Positions 1-6,879 of a stretch of 12,308 nucleotides of DNA are shown piece by piece. A program made the position numbers and the translations under genes. The stretch spans positions 1 through 12,308 of the forward strand of contig JARHZY010000164.1 in NCBI GenBank assembly GCA_029264655.1, in the 5' to 3' direction. The notes under the pieces are model-generated. The model was not told the origin of the DNA and did not search any database. It saw only the letters and a list, made by a program, of their open reading frames with translations. This stretch comes from Helicobacter sp. Its GTDB lineage: Bacteria; Campylobacterota; Campylobacteria; Campylobacterales; Helicobacteraceae. Positions within the stretch are counted from its first letter, which is position 1, and each line of letters starts with the position of its first letter.

Positions 1-740
1 ACATTTTCTTAGTTCAAGTGTACAACATAATGATCTGATACTCGTATAACATTGTCAAATGATCACCACAGTAAGAAAACACTATTGAGGTTCCTCCAAA
101 AATTAAAAATAAAAATACAAGGAGTGCCTAAGTGGCTCAATCAGTTGAGCATCCAACTCTTGATTTTAGCTCAGGTCATGATCTCAGGGTCCTGGGATCG
201 AGCCCCAAATCCAGCTCTACACTCAGCCCAGAGTCTGCTTGAGAGTCTCTCCCTCTGCTCCTCCCCCCATTTGCCCGCACACATCCATTTGAATTTTTAA
301 CAACATATAGTTGTTAGTTTTTATAAGTGTTTATAAAGCAATAATTGTATTTTATCGATAGGCAACCAAGCTATTATTGAATATCTTATAAAATTACACA
401 TTGTAAGTAGAATTTAAAGTAAAAAACATAACAAGATTCTATATGTTTTCTATTTTTATAAACATAGAAACAAAGTTTTATCAAATTGCAGACAAGAAGA
501 CTTTTACTTCTTAAGTGAGAGCTAATTACTTACTACTGATTAAGCAAGACAAACTACTCAATAAAATCACAAAAATTAAAATATTTTAGGTGAATATCTC
601 ATTATATTTTCTATAATATTAAAGTTATTTGTGTTAAGAATAGCTTATAATACTATAAATAAAAAATCTTGTGTGTTAGTTTGAGTTACTTATTTTTAAG
701 GAGAGAACTCCCATGTCTTGAAGTGGGGTAGGGTGGGAGC
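1..740. other. Probable carnivore host DNA joined to the bacterial contig
   Basis: No credible bacterial gene is seen here. The stretch is AT-rich, contains a carnivore SINE, and has only about four CpG dinucleotides in the first 735 bases, with none from about 358 to 738. Three CpGs then appear within about 30 bases (739-767) and CpG is common in the bacterial genes that follow. CpG depletion plus a mammalian retroposon points to vertebrate DNA. The 82-codon open frame at 52-300 runs through the SINE and is not a gene. The right boundary is uncertain; I place it between about 690 and 780, near the GC-richer patch at 720-745. Whether the join came from library ligation, mis-assembly, or a bacterial contaminant in a host assembly cannot be told from the sequence. 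Confidence 0.75.
121..290 (+). mobile_element. CAN-SINE (tRNA-derived carnivore SINE)
   Basis: The sequence follows the carnivore tRNA-Lys-derived SINE from its head (GGAGTGCCTAAGTGGCTCAA) through the tRNA-like body to a pyrimidine-rich tail. The internal RNA polymerase III promoter is visible: an A box at 133-144 (TGGCTCAATCAG) and a B box at 196-204 (GATCGAGCC, fitting GWTCRANNC). Downstream come GAGTCTGCTTGAG and a CT-rich stretch at about 245-270, both typical of these elements. It lacks a long terminal A-rich tail and differs from consensus at many places, so it looks like an old copy. The GGGTCCTGGGATCGAGCCC wording is, from memory, closer to dog-like (caniform) than cat-like copies. 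No clear target-site duplication was found. Confidence 0.88.
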
Positions 741-867
741 GATCGCATTTTAAGTAAAAAAGCTTCGTAGTCTAGCATGATATAGCACAATACTAAATTA
801 TAATATATAAATTTAATTTATTAATACTACACTATGCTTGCCTATATTCACTTCCTACTTTATGCAA
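741..867. other. Short bacterial flank downstream of the thioesterase gene
   Basis: This AT-rich stretch contains GCGATCGC at 739-746 and a HindIII-type site AAGCTT at 760-765, then leads to the stop codon of the minus-strand thioesterase gene. I see no gene, no RNA gene and no convincing terminator hairpin. It is assigned to the bacterium because CpG dinucleotides reappear and its base composition merges into the following gene; the exact boundary with the host-like segment is uncertain. Confidence 0.4.
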
Positions 868-1332
868 TTATCTCTTTTGCTTCATTTTGCTTGCTTCACG
901 ACGCAATCTAGCTGCCTCAAAACGTCTCTTTTCTTCATCTGTTGCAGGTATGAGTTGTGGCACTTTTGTTGGTTTGCCATTTGAATCAATAGCAACCATT
1001 GTAAAGTAAGAACTATTGCAATGTGTTACTGAACGTTCGGCGATATTTTCAGCCACTACACGAATACCAACTTCAAGACTTGTTACACCTGTATAATTTA
1101 TTGAAGCAAGAAAATGAATGAGGTTTCCAATTTTTATTGGGCTTTTAAAAAGCACTCTATCAACACTAAGCGTAACTACACCTACACCGCAATAACGCGT
1201 TGCACACGCATATGCAACTCTATCAAGCATTTTCAATAAATCACCACCATGCATAACACCATTAAAATTTACATGTTCTGGTGTTGCCAAAATAGACATT
1301 CTTAAGGTTTTACTATCAAAAACAGATTCCAT
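868..1332 (-). CDS. Acyl-CoA thioesterase, YciA-like hotdog fold
   Basis: The 154-residue protein fits single-domain acyl-CoA thioesterases of the YciA/BFIT type, which hydrolyse acyl-CoA to free acid and CoA in the cytoplasm. The hotdog signature is visible: Asn24, then His28-Gly29-Gly30 and Asp37 on the central helix (VMHGGDLLKMLD). The middle region matches the family (LSVDRVLFKSPIKIGNLI, then the second strand pair ending in SSYFTMVAID). The C-terminus is a charged tail rich in Arg and Lys. Length is normal for the family. The start at 1332 is supported by an AGGGA-type ribosome binding site just upstream. It is divergent from galE and shares its short promoter region. The acyl-CoA substrate cannot be read from the sequence; the fold and activity class are confident. 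Confidence 0.85.
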   Translation of the reverse strand: MESVFDSKTLRMSILATPEHVNFNGVMHGGDLLKMLDRVAYACATRYCGVGVVTLSVDRVLFKSPIKIGNLIHFLASINYTGVTSLEVGIRVVAENIAERSVTHCNSSYFTMVAIDSNGKPTKVPQLIPATDEEKRRFEAARLRREASKMKQKR

Positions 1333-1417
1333 AACTTCCCTCTTTATTAAAAATTAAACTGAAAGTAGTATTATAATGTTATAATGTAATTTTTTAATTT
1401 GTGAGATAAGGAAAATT
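1333..1417. promoter_or_regulatory. Divergent promoter region, thioesterase / galE
   Basis: The 85-base gap carries ATTATAAT at 1370-1377, which reads as a TATAAT -10 box on both strands, plus a second TATAAT at 1380-1385 on the plus strand. These lie about 33-46 bases upstream of the galE ATG and about 38 bases upstream of the thioesterase ATG. Conserved -35 boxes are not evident, as is usual for Campylobacterota sigma-70 promoters. galE has an AAGGA ribosome binding site at 1408-1412. Confidence 0.55.
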
Positions 1418-2455
1418 ATGAAAATACTTTTTACAGGTGGTTGTGGCTATATTGGTTCGCATTGTGCACTGCATTTTCTCCAACATACAAATGCTGAAAT
1501 TATTATAGTAGATAATCTATCAACTGGTTTTCTTAAGAATTATGAATATCTTAAGCATCAATTTGAAGAGAGAGTGCGTCTTGTGCGTGAAGATTTAGGG
1601 GATTGCGAGGAAGTATTTAAGCAATATAAGATTGATACTGTATTGCATTTTGGAGCATTTATTAGTGTTGCTCAATCTGTAGAGGATCCAATTCTTTATT
1701 ATACAAATAATACCTCTAAAACTTTAAGATTGCTTACTTATTGTGCAAAATATAAAGTTAAAAATTTTATTTTTTCAAGCACAGCAGCTGTTTATGGTGA
1801 GCCAAGTGAAGAACAAATTCCTGTTGTTGAAACATGTGGGCTTAATCCCATTAATCCTTATGGTTGGAGTAAGTTAATGGTAGAAACAATGTTGCAAGAT
1901 ATTGCAGAATCTGAAAAAATAAATTATGTGATTTTGCGTTATTTTAATGTTGCTGGGGCAAATATGCTTAATGATTATACAACAGAAAGAGCATTGGGGC
2001 AACGAGTGAAAAATGCAACACACCTTATTAAAGTGGCATGTGAGTGTGCAGTAGGGAAGCGTGAAGGCATGAGTATTTATGGGACAAATTACCATACAAA
2101 AGATGGCACCTGCATACGTGATTACATTCATATTGATGATTTGTCTATGGCACATATTGAAGCATATAAACTTTTGCAAAATGCAGTTGGACCTTTAGGG
2201 GAGATTTTTAATGTTGGATATGGCACTGGTTTTAGTGTCAAGGAAGTTGTTGAGTGTGTTAAAGAGGTAAGTAAAAATAATTTTAAAGTTTATACATCAG
2301 GCAGACGCGCTGGTGATTCAGCAGTTCTTATTGCAGATAATGCAAAATTATTAAAACATACAGAATGGAAACCACAATATAACGATTTAGCAAAAATTAT
2401 TGAGAGTGCATATCGTTGGGAACTCTTTCTGAAAATGCAAGAGCAACAAAAATAA
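1418..2455 (+). CDS. galE: UDP-glucose 4-epimerase GalE
   Basis: The 345-residue protein is an extended short-chain dehydrogenase/reductase that interconverts UDP-glucose and UDP-galactose using bound NAD, supplying galactose for lipopolysaccharide and other glycans. The Rossmann NAD motif GGCGYIGSH is at residues 7-15. The catalytic part is seen as FSSTAAVYGEP (119-129), with Thr122 near the usual Ser/Thr position, and Tyr148-Gly-Trp-Ser-Lys152 (YxxxK). The substrate side shows RYFNVAGA (174-181) and YGTNY followed by DGTCIRDYIHIDDL (221-242), typical of GalE. Length is normal and the frame is unbroken. It starts behind an AAGGA site and is separated from the next plus-strand gene by 169 bases. 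Recognition is by motif and by resemblance to Helicobacter GalE; substrate breadth (e.g. N-acetylated sugars) is not decidable. Confidence 0.93.
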   Translation: MKILFTGGCGYIGSHCALHFLQHTNAEIIIVDNLSTGFLKNYEYLKHQFEERVRLVREDLGDCEEVFKQYKIDTVLHFGAFISVAQSVEDPILYYTNNTSKTLRLLTYCAKYKVKNFIFSSTAAVYGEPSEEQIPVVETCGLNPINPYGWSKLMVETMLQDIAESEKINYVILRYFNVAGANMLNDYTTERALGQRVKNATHLIKVACECAVGKREGMSIYGTNYHTKDGTCIRDYIHIDDLSMAHIEAYKLLQNAVGPLGEIFNVGYGTGFSVKEVVECVKEVSKNNFKVYTSGRRAGDSAVLIADNAKLLKHTEWKPQYNDLAKIIESAYRWELFLKMQEQQK

Positions 2456-2500
2456 ATTCTTGGGATTACTCTTTATTGTATTTTATGCAGTATGCTAGCA

Positions 2501-2523
2501 ATATTTATAATCCATATAAATAT
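2501..2523 (+). repeat. AT-rich hairpin downstream of galE, possible weak terminator
   Basis: A 9-bp inverted repeat (ATATTTATA at 2501-2509 and TATAAATAT at 2515-2523, 5-base loop) lies 46 bases after the galE stop codon. A T6 run follows about 15 bases downstream (2538-2543). The stem has no GC pairs, so termination here is only a possibility. Confidence 0.3.
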
Positions 2524-2585
2524 GGCGGATAGAATAATTTTTTAATCTCTCACTATTTAATTATTTGATAATTTACACAAATAGC

Positions 2586-2601
2586 ATACAATATATTGTA
2601 T
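2586..2601. promoter_or_regulatory. 16-bp perfect palindrome upstream of the PAP2 gene
   Basis: ATACAATATATTGTAT is a perfect palindrome ending 23 bases before the ATG of the PAP2 gene. It overlaps a plausible -10 sequence (TACAAT, 2587-2592). A symmetric site on a promoter is what a dimeric repressor would bind, but the sequence is all A/T except two bases and I recognise no known operator in it. Confidence 0.35.
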
Positions 2602-2624
2602 TTTAACAAAAATTGAGTAATTAA

Positions 2625-3179
2625 ATGACGTATAATACAAAACTCGAAACTATTTTTATGCTTATTGTGCTTATTAGTGCTTCTTTGCTTTTTGTGTATA
2701 ATATTGAGCTATATGGTGATATTTTTCAGTTTTTAGCGCTTTATCTAGGTATTATTGTTTTATTTTATGAACGCAATATAAAACGTGTTATTATGCTTGC
2801 TGTTGCTGCATGTTGTGTGCTTGGTGTTGTATATATGGTGAAAATGGGGTTTGTGTGGTTAGCATCGCATCATAGTGAGTATGCACAAATTTCTCTTCGT
2901 CCATATGCATTTAATAAGGAAAATGCATTAGAAGATTATAATGGCTTTCCAAGTGGGCATACTGCTGCAGCTTTTATAGCAGTGGGGTTTGCATTGCATT
3001 TTTATAATAAGAAATGGGTTTTATTTTTAACAATGCTTGCACTTTTAGTGCCACCATCAAGAGTGCTTACTATGTGGCATACTATAATACAAGTCATTGC
3101 TGGTGGTATATGTAGCTTAGTAATAACATATAGTGTTATATATGTATTGCAAAAATTTTCTTTTTTTCGTAATACATAA
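2625..3179 (+). CDS. PAP2-family membrane phosphatase, possible lipid A phosphatase
   Basis: The 184-residue protein has about six hydrophobic helices (roughly 10-27, 32-48, 53-72, 112-126, 131-146, 155-175) and the PAP2 active-site signature. RPY is at 92-94, PSGH at 109-112 (FPSGHTAAAF), and SR at 145-146 with His152. Family members remove phosphate from lipid substrates at the outer face of the inner membrane. In Helicobacter, LpxE and LpxF of this family dephosphorylate lipid A, so that is the likeliest role; undecaprenyl-pyrophosphate phosphatase or a PgpB-type enzyme are alternatives. Two deviations are visible: the lysine of the first motif is Glu85, and the usual Asp after the catalytic His is Gln156. 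The ribosome binding site is weak. The stop lies 18 bases before aroC, suggesting co-transcription. Family is confident, substrate is not. Confidence 0.75.
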   Translation: MTYNTKLETIFMLIVLISASLLFVYNIELYGDIFQFLALYLGIIVLFYERNIKRVIMLAVAACCVLGVVYMVKMGFVWLASHHSEYAQISLRPYAFNKENALEDYNGFPSGHTAAAFIAVGFALHFYNKKWVLFLTMLALLVPPSRVLTMWHTIIQVIAGGICSLVITYSVIYVLQKFSFFRNT

Positions 3180-3197
3180 GAAATACAAGGATATACT

Positions 3198-4283
3198 ATG
3201 GGACATAATGGTGTTTTATTGCAATTTAGCTCTTTTGGCGAAAGTCATGGGCATGGTATAGGGGGTGTTTTGAGTGGTATGCCTGCTGGCGTTACCATTG
3301 ATGAAGTATTTTTAGAATCTGAAATTATGCGTAGAAAAGGTGGTTCTAAGTTTGCAACGCCACGAAAAGAGGAAGATTCATTTCAAATACTAAGTGGTGT
3401 ATTTGAGGGTGTAAGCACGGGTATGCCTATTGGATTTTTTGTCCCCAACACTAACGTGCGTAGCAAGGATTATGCACAAATTAAAGATGTTTTTCGTCCT
3501 GCTCATGCAGATTTTACTTATTACCATAAATATGGGCATAGAGATTATCGCGGTGGTGGTAGAAGTAGTGCGAGAGAGAGTGTGGCACGTGTGCTTGCTG
3601 GAGGGTTAGCAAAATTGCTTTTACGAGAATTTGGTATTGAGATTCTAAGCGGTATTACGCATGTAGGGCATGTAGGCTCATTACGCACAACTTTTACATA
3701 TGATGATTTTATGCATGCAAAAGAAAGTGCAATATTTGCTCTTGATAATACAAAAGAAGAGGAGCAACAAGCAGCTATTTTGCAAGCCAAAGCAAAGGGG
3801 GATAGTGTAGGTGCAAGTGCTTTAATATGTATCCGTAATGTCCCAATTGGTTTAGGAGAGCCTTTATCATATAAGCTTGATTCTATTCTTGCAAGAGATC
3901 TCATGGGGCTTAATGCAGTGAAAGCAGTTGAAATTGGCGATGGTATAGAATCCGCAAGATTAAGAGGTTCGCAAAATAATGATTATATGGATAGCACTGG
4001 TTTTACAAGTAATCATGCCGGAGGAATTTTAGGTGGTATTGCCAATGGTAATGATATTATCATTAGAGTGCATTTTAAGCCAACACCTAGTATATTTTGC
4101 ACGCAAAAAACTATTGATATTTATAATAATGAAGTGGCAATTAAATTGCAGGGCAGGCATGATCCATGTGTGGGCATACGCGGCAGTGTTGTATGTGAGA
4201 GCATTGTGGCACTCATTATTGCAGATATGTTATTACTCAATATGAGTGCAAAATTAAGCCACCTTAAAAAAATTTATGGATAG
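3198..4283 (+). CDS. aroC: Chorismate synthase AroC
   Basis: The enzyme catalyses the last shikimate-pathway step, 5-enolpyruvylshikimate-3-phosphate to chorismate, with reduced FMN. All three family signatures are present: GESHGHGIGGVLSGMPAG near residues 14-31, GRSSARESVARVLAGG at 121-136, and GRHDPCVGIRG at 319-329. The FMN-binding stretch NHAGGILGGIANG (272-284) is also clear. At 361 residues it has the usual length, ending in LKKIYG. The start at 3198 follows an AAGGA site. It sits 18 bases behind the PAP2 gene, with no promoter between, so it is probably co-transcribed with it although the two have no known metabolic link. No break or unusual residue was seen. Confidence 0.95.
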   Translation: MGHNGVLLQFSSFGESHGHGIGGVLSGMPAGVTIDEVFLESEIMRRKGGSKFATPRKEEDSFQILSGVFEGVSTGMPIGFFVPNTNVRSKDYAQIKDVFRPAHADFTYYHKYGHRDYRGGGRSSARESVARVLAGGLAKLLLREFGIEILSGITHVGHVGSLRTTFTYDDFMHAKESAIFALDNTKEEEQQAAILQAKAKGDSVGASALICIRNVPIGLGEPLSYKLDSILARDLMGLNAVKAVEIGDGIESARLRGSQNNDYMDSTGFTSNHAGGILGGIANGNDIIIRVHFKPTPSIFCTQKTIDIYNNEVAIKLQGRHDPCVGIRGSVVCESIVALIIADMLLLNMSAKLSHLKKIYG

Positions 4284-4294
4284 AGATAGATTGT

Positions 4295-4316
4295 CATGAA
4301 ATCATGTGATTTCATG
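4295..4316 (+). terminator. Hairpin after aroC, candidate terminator
   Basis: A perfect 10-bp inverted repeat, CATGAAATCA and TGATTTCATG, separated by two bases, lies 11 bases after the aroC stop codon. Only a short T run (GTGTTT) follows and the stem is AT-rich, so the fit to an intrinsic terminator is moderate. Its position at the end of the PAP2-aroC unit, ahead of a separate mrp promoter, supports the call. Confidence 0.45.
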
Positions 4317-4485
4317 GTGTTTAAAACAATAAACTAAGATTATTAGAAAAAATAAATGTGCTATATATTTTCTTTTATTGCCAACTAAGCTCAATTATTT
4401 TTCTACTTCACAAAGTATAAAATCTCTGTGTGTTATATTTTTACTACAAAAACTTTAGAAATTAATCTCCTTTAGTCAAATACGC

Positions 4486-4538
4486 TATAATTATATTGCC
4501 AAAAAGGCTATTAACAAAGAGAACTATTACATAAAGGA
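4486..4538 (+). promoter_or_regulatory. mrp promoter and ribosome binding site
   Basis: TATAAT at 4486-4491 lies 53 bases upstream of the mrp ATG, and AAGGA at 4534-4538 is a well-placed ribosome binding site that fixes the start at 4545 rather than the internal Met7. A clear -35 box is not visible. The preceding 4317-4480 stretch is AT-rich and shows no gene. Confidence 0.5.
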
Positions 4539-4544
4539 AATAAT

Positions 4545-5636
4545 ATGCATGCAGCAAATGACATGAAAGAAGCAATGCAAAATGCGTTAAAGCAAGTGAT
4601 TTATCCGAATTTCGAAAAAGATATTGTAAGCTTTGGCTTTGTGAGTAAAATAGAAATAAATAACAATGTATGTTATTTGAAGATTAATATTCCATCAAGT
4701 AATGAACAAGTTATTGCAAAAGTAAGAGAAGATATTTTAGCAAAGACGCAAGGACTTGGATTTGCTAATATTGATATAGAAATTGTAACACCAAATGTCC
4801 AGAAGGCGCAAGCCCAACAACAAGCACCTAAAAATCTTGCACCAACAATCAAACATTTTGTGATGGTAAGTAGTGGTAAAGGCGGAGTCGGGAAATCAAC
4901 AACAAGTGTAAATCTTGCTATATCACTTGCAAAAAGTGGTAAAAGAGTGGGTTTATTGGATGCTGATATTTATGGTCCAAATGTTCCGCGAATGCTTGGA
5001 TTAGATGGTGTTGAGCCAAGAACTACGCAAGATGGTAAAAAACTCTTACCCCTTGAGCAATATGGTATTAAAATGATAAGCATAGAATCTATTTATGGTA
5101 AGGGACAAAGTTTTATATGGCGAGGACCCGTAGTAATGCGTATTATTACGCAATTATTGCAAGATGTAGATTGGGGTGAGCTTGATATTATGGTTGTTGA
5201 TATGCCACCGGGCACAGGTGATGCACAATTAACACTTGCTCAGAGTGTGCCTGTTGGTGCAGGTATTAATGTAACAACACCACAAATGGTGGCAATTGAT
5301 GATGGTTTCCGTGCTCTTGATATGTTTGCAAAATGCAATATTCCTATCTTTGGTATTATTGAGAATATGAGTGGTTTTGTATGTCCAGATTGTGATAAAA
5401 CTTATGAAATTTTTGGAAAAGGCAATAGCCAAGCCCTTGCACAGGAATTTCATACCGAAGTAGTAGCAAGGATTCCATTAGAACCAAGCATTGTTGCAGC
5501 AAGTGATAGTGGTAAGCCTATTAGTTTTTATGAGCCTAATAGTAAAACAAGCAAAATATATATGGAGTGTGCTGTGCGTCTCATTGATTTTCTGCAAACA
5601 CATAAAGCAGATAATAGCACCATCCAACCACAATAA
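4545..5636 (+). CDS. mrp: Mrp/ApbC-family Fe-S cluster carrier ATPase
   Basis: The 363-residue protein has the standard two-part layout. Residues about 10-85 resemble the MIP18/DUF59 domain, and from about 103 a ParA/MinD-like P-loop ATPase begins. The deviant Walker A is SGKGGVGKST (110-119), the Walker B region is VVDMPPGTGD (217-226), and the cluster-binding CxxC pair is Cys280-Pro-Asp-Cys283. These proteins bind and pass on Fe-S clusters as dimers in the cytosol, and are sometimes called ApbC. Length and motif order match bacterial Mrp. It has its own promoter and stands alone between the aroC unit and a gene-poor stretch. A short Gln-rich linker (88-94) joins the two domains. No anomaly was found. 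Confidence 0.93.
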   Translation: MHAANDMKEAMQNALKQVIYPNFEKDIVSFGFVSKIEINNNVCYLKINIPSSNEQVIAKVREDILAKTQGLGFANIDIEIVTPNVQKAQAQQQAPKNLAPTIKHFVMVSSGKGGVGKSTTSVNLAISLAKSGKRVGLLDADIYGPNVPRMLGLDGVEPRTTQDGKKLLPLEQYGIKMISIESIYGKGQSFIWRGPVVMRIITQLLQDVDWGELDIMVVDMPPGTGDAQLTLAQSVPVGAGINVTTPQMVAIDDGFRALDMFAKCNIPIFGIIENMSGFVCPDCDKTYEIFGKGNSQALAQEFHTEVVARIPLEPSIVAASDSGKPISFYEPNSKTSKIYMECAVRLIDFLQTHKADNSTIQPQ

Positions 5637-6258
5637 AGCTTATTTAAATTGTGAGGTTTTTATATTCTTTGTGTTAGGCTATTGGCATTATAAAATGATA
5701 GTATTGCAATTTATTATCTAGTGGGATTATATTAAGAGATTAAGACACAAAGATAATACCCGCAATATTTCATAGTATTATCTGCTAAAATGCGATACAT
5801 TATATGCTTTGCAAAAAAGTATATAAGGTAATAATAGCATAAAATCCAAAGCGATTATAAATTTAGATACTTACTTTTTGAGTGTGGCGGAGTTGTATTT
5901 TTGGCATTTGAAACAAAGCAATTTTATAAAATCCTATCTAGTGGTAATAAAACTTTTTAAATATATATTTTATACTAAAAGAAACTCTTTATGCGGAGTG
6001 TGTTTATTTTTCTATTCCATTTTATGCTTTTCAATGTGTTGTGTTGTTTAATGGGTCAAGTAAGTATCTATAGTTAAGCCCTAATTCTCCATTCATCTCT
6101 ACATCAACAAAGTTGCTACCATGCTATAGGGTTGTGTGCCTAAGGCTATTGTGTTGCATTCTCATAGTTACTATTCCTTTTTTGGATAGATTTTAGTTCA
6201 TTAAAGAAATTAATATGTTCTTGTTTAGTTGTCATAGTTTTAGAATCTTTAATGCTAT
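5637..6258. other. Gene-poor 622-base stretch with possible decayed coding sequence
   Basis: No intact gene is supportable. On the plus strand a start-less frame from about 5838 to 5960 reads HKIQSDYKFRYLLFECGG and continues about 20 residues before a stop; it looks protein-like but has no start or ribosome binding site. On the minus strand a broken frame occupies 6031-6235. A 13-bp inverted repeat joins the two: TAGATACTTACTT at 5864-5876 and its complement at 6058-6070. Each copy, read in its frame, encodes Arg-Tyr-Leu-Leu. No RNA gene or convincing mrp terminator was seen. Confidence 0.4.
6031..6235 (-). pseudogene. Possible remnant of a broken gene
   Basis: An ATG at 6235 opens a 29-codon frame (beginning MTTKQEHINFFNELKSIQ) that stops at 6146. 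An overlapping frame then continues through an in-frame TAG at 6124-6126 and reads HGSNFVDVEMNGELGLNYRY before ending at 6031. The residue pattern looks protein-like in both frames, suggesting one frameshift and one nonsense change in an old gene. I do not recognise the family. In AT-rich DNA such fragments can arise by chance, so this is tentative. It lies 23 bases behind the stop of the exported-protein gene on the same strand. Confidence 0.25.
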
Positions 6259-6684
6259 TCACTTACAATCCTTACAATACTTCTTCACTATGCGTTCTAC
6301 TTCATCTTGGTATTCTTTGGAGTTATAAACCCTAAGACATTGAAAAGGTTTATATGTATAATCAATTTTATATTCACTAGTCCATGTGCTGAGGTTTTCT
6401 ACAAGCGTTAAAAATTGTGTGATATTGTCTGGATTCTTATCATCAAAGAATAAAGGCATATTCAGTTTTTCTTTGATGATATAATATACTCTTTTATCAT
6501 CATCAACAAACTTTTTGATACAATAGCGAAAGCCTAGTTTTTTAAGTGCATCAACTTTGAGTTCATAAGTAAAGTGTTGTTGCTCTAGTTGGTTTTGCAT
6601 GTATTCTTCATTCTTATAATTCATTTCTCCAAGCCCAAATACAATACTTATACCAAACAATACCGCTAATATAATTTTTTTCAT
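6259..6684 (-). CDS. Small exported four-cysteine protein, unknown function
   Basis: This 141-residue protein begins with a clear signal peptide: Lys2-Lys3, then a hydrophobic core (ILAVLFGISIVFGLG, about 4-18), with cleavage likely just after Gly17-Gly19. The mature part is charged and has exactly four cysteines (Cys55, Cys116, Cys137, Cys140), the last two as CKDC, which suggests two disulfide bonds in the periplasm. No lipobox is seen, so it is not an obvious lipoprotein. I recognise no domain. The start at 6684 follows an AAGGAAA ribosome binding site. It is on the same strand as the DjlA-like operon but 195 bases downstream of it and behind its own possible promoter. Confidence 0.65.
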   Translation of the reverse strand: MKKIILAVLFGISIVFGLGEMNYKNEEYMQNQLEQQHFTYELKVDALKKLGFRYCIKKFVDDDKRVYYIIKEKLNMPLFFDDKNPDNITQFLTLVENLSTWTSEYKIDYTYKPFQCLRVYNSKEYQDEVERIVKKYCKDCK

Positions 6685-6727
6685 AAGTTTCCTTTACAAT
6701 AATTCCCAAAAATAAAGTTTTTTGACA

Positions 6728-6747
6728 ATAAGTATATAAATACTTAT
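6728..6747. promoter_or_regulatory. Inverted repeat over the promoter of the small exported protein
   Basis: ATAAGTAT (6728-6735) and ATACTTAT (6740-6747) form an 8-bp inverted repeat with a 4-base spacer, about 44-63 bases upstream of the ATG at 6684. On the minus strand it contains TATACT (6731-6736), a plausible -10 box. An operator overlapping the promoter is possible; the high AT content makes chance symmetry a real alternative. Confidence 0.3.
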
Positions 6748-6798
6748 AAGCCATTCTATAAAATTTTATATATTTTGAAAATTTTAGAAAATAGGAAA

Positions 6799-6842
6799 AA
6801 GATAATATATAAGCTTAAATTAAGATTAAAATATATTATCTT
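6799..6842 (-). terminator. 12-bp inverted repeat after the DjlA-like gene, weak terminator candidate
   Basis: AAGATAATATAT (6799-6810) and ATATATTATCTT (6831-6842) are perfect complements separated by 20 bases. The repeat begins 37 bases after the stop of the minus-strand DjlA-like gene. Read on the minus strand the second arm runs into a T5 stretch. The stem is nearly all A/T and the loop is long, so it would be a weak intrinsic terminator. It could equally be a regulatory site for the next gene. Confidence 0.35.
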
Positions 6843-6879
6843 ACCATTAGTCCTATTGGTATATAACATATTATGTAAA

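Noticed and set aside
133..204. tRNA-like A and B boxes suggesting a tRNA gene
   Set aside because: The body does not fold as a bacterial tRNA and the surrounding sequence is a SINE derived from a tRNA.
52..300. 82-codon plus-strand open frame
   Set aside because: It runs through the carnivore SINE and its flank, has no ribosome binding site, and is in DNA that looks mammalian.
3545..3904. 119-codon minus-strand frame inside aroC
   Set aside because: It is an antisense shadow of aroC, whose three family signatures are intact on the plus strand.
5991..6077. 28-codon hydrophobic peptide (ATG CGG AGT...) with TATACT upstream, reminiscent of small type I toxins
   Set aside because: It has no ribosome binding site, a -10 only 15 bases from the ATG, and no visible antisense RNA pair; chance in AT-rich DNA is likely.
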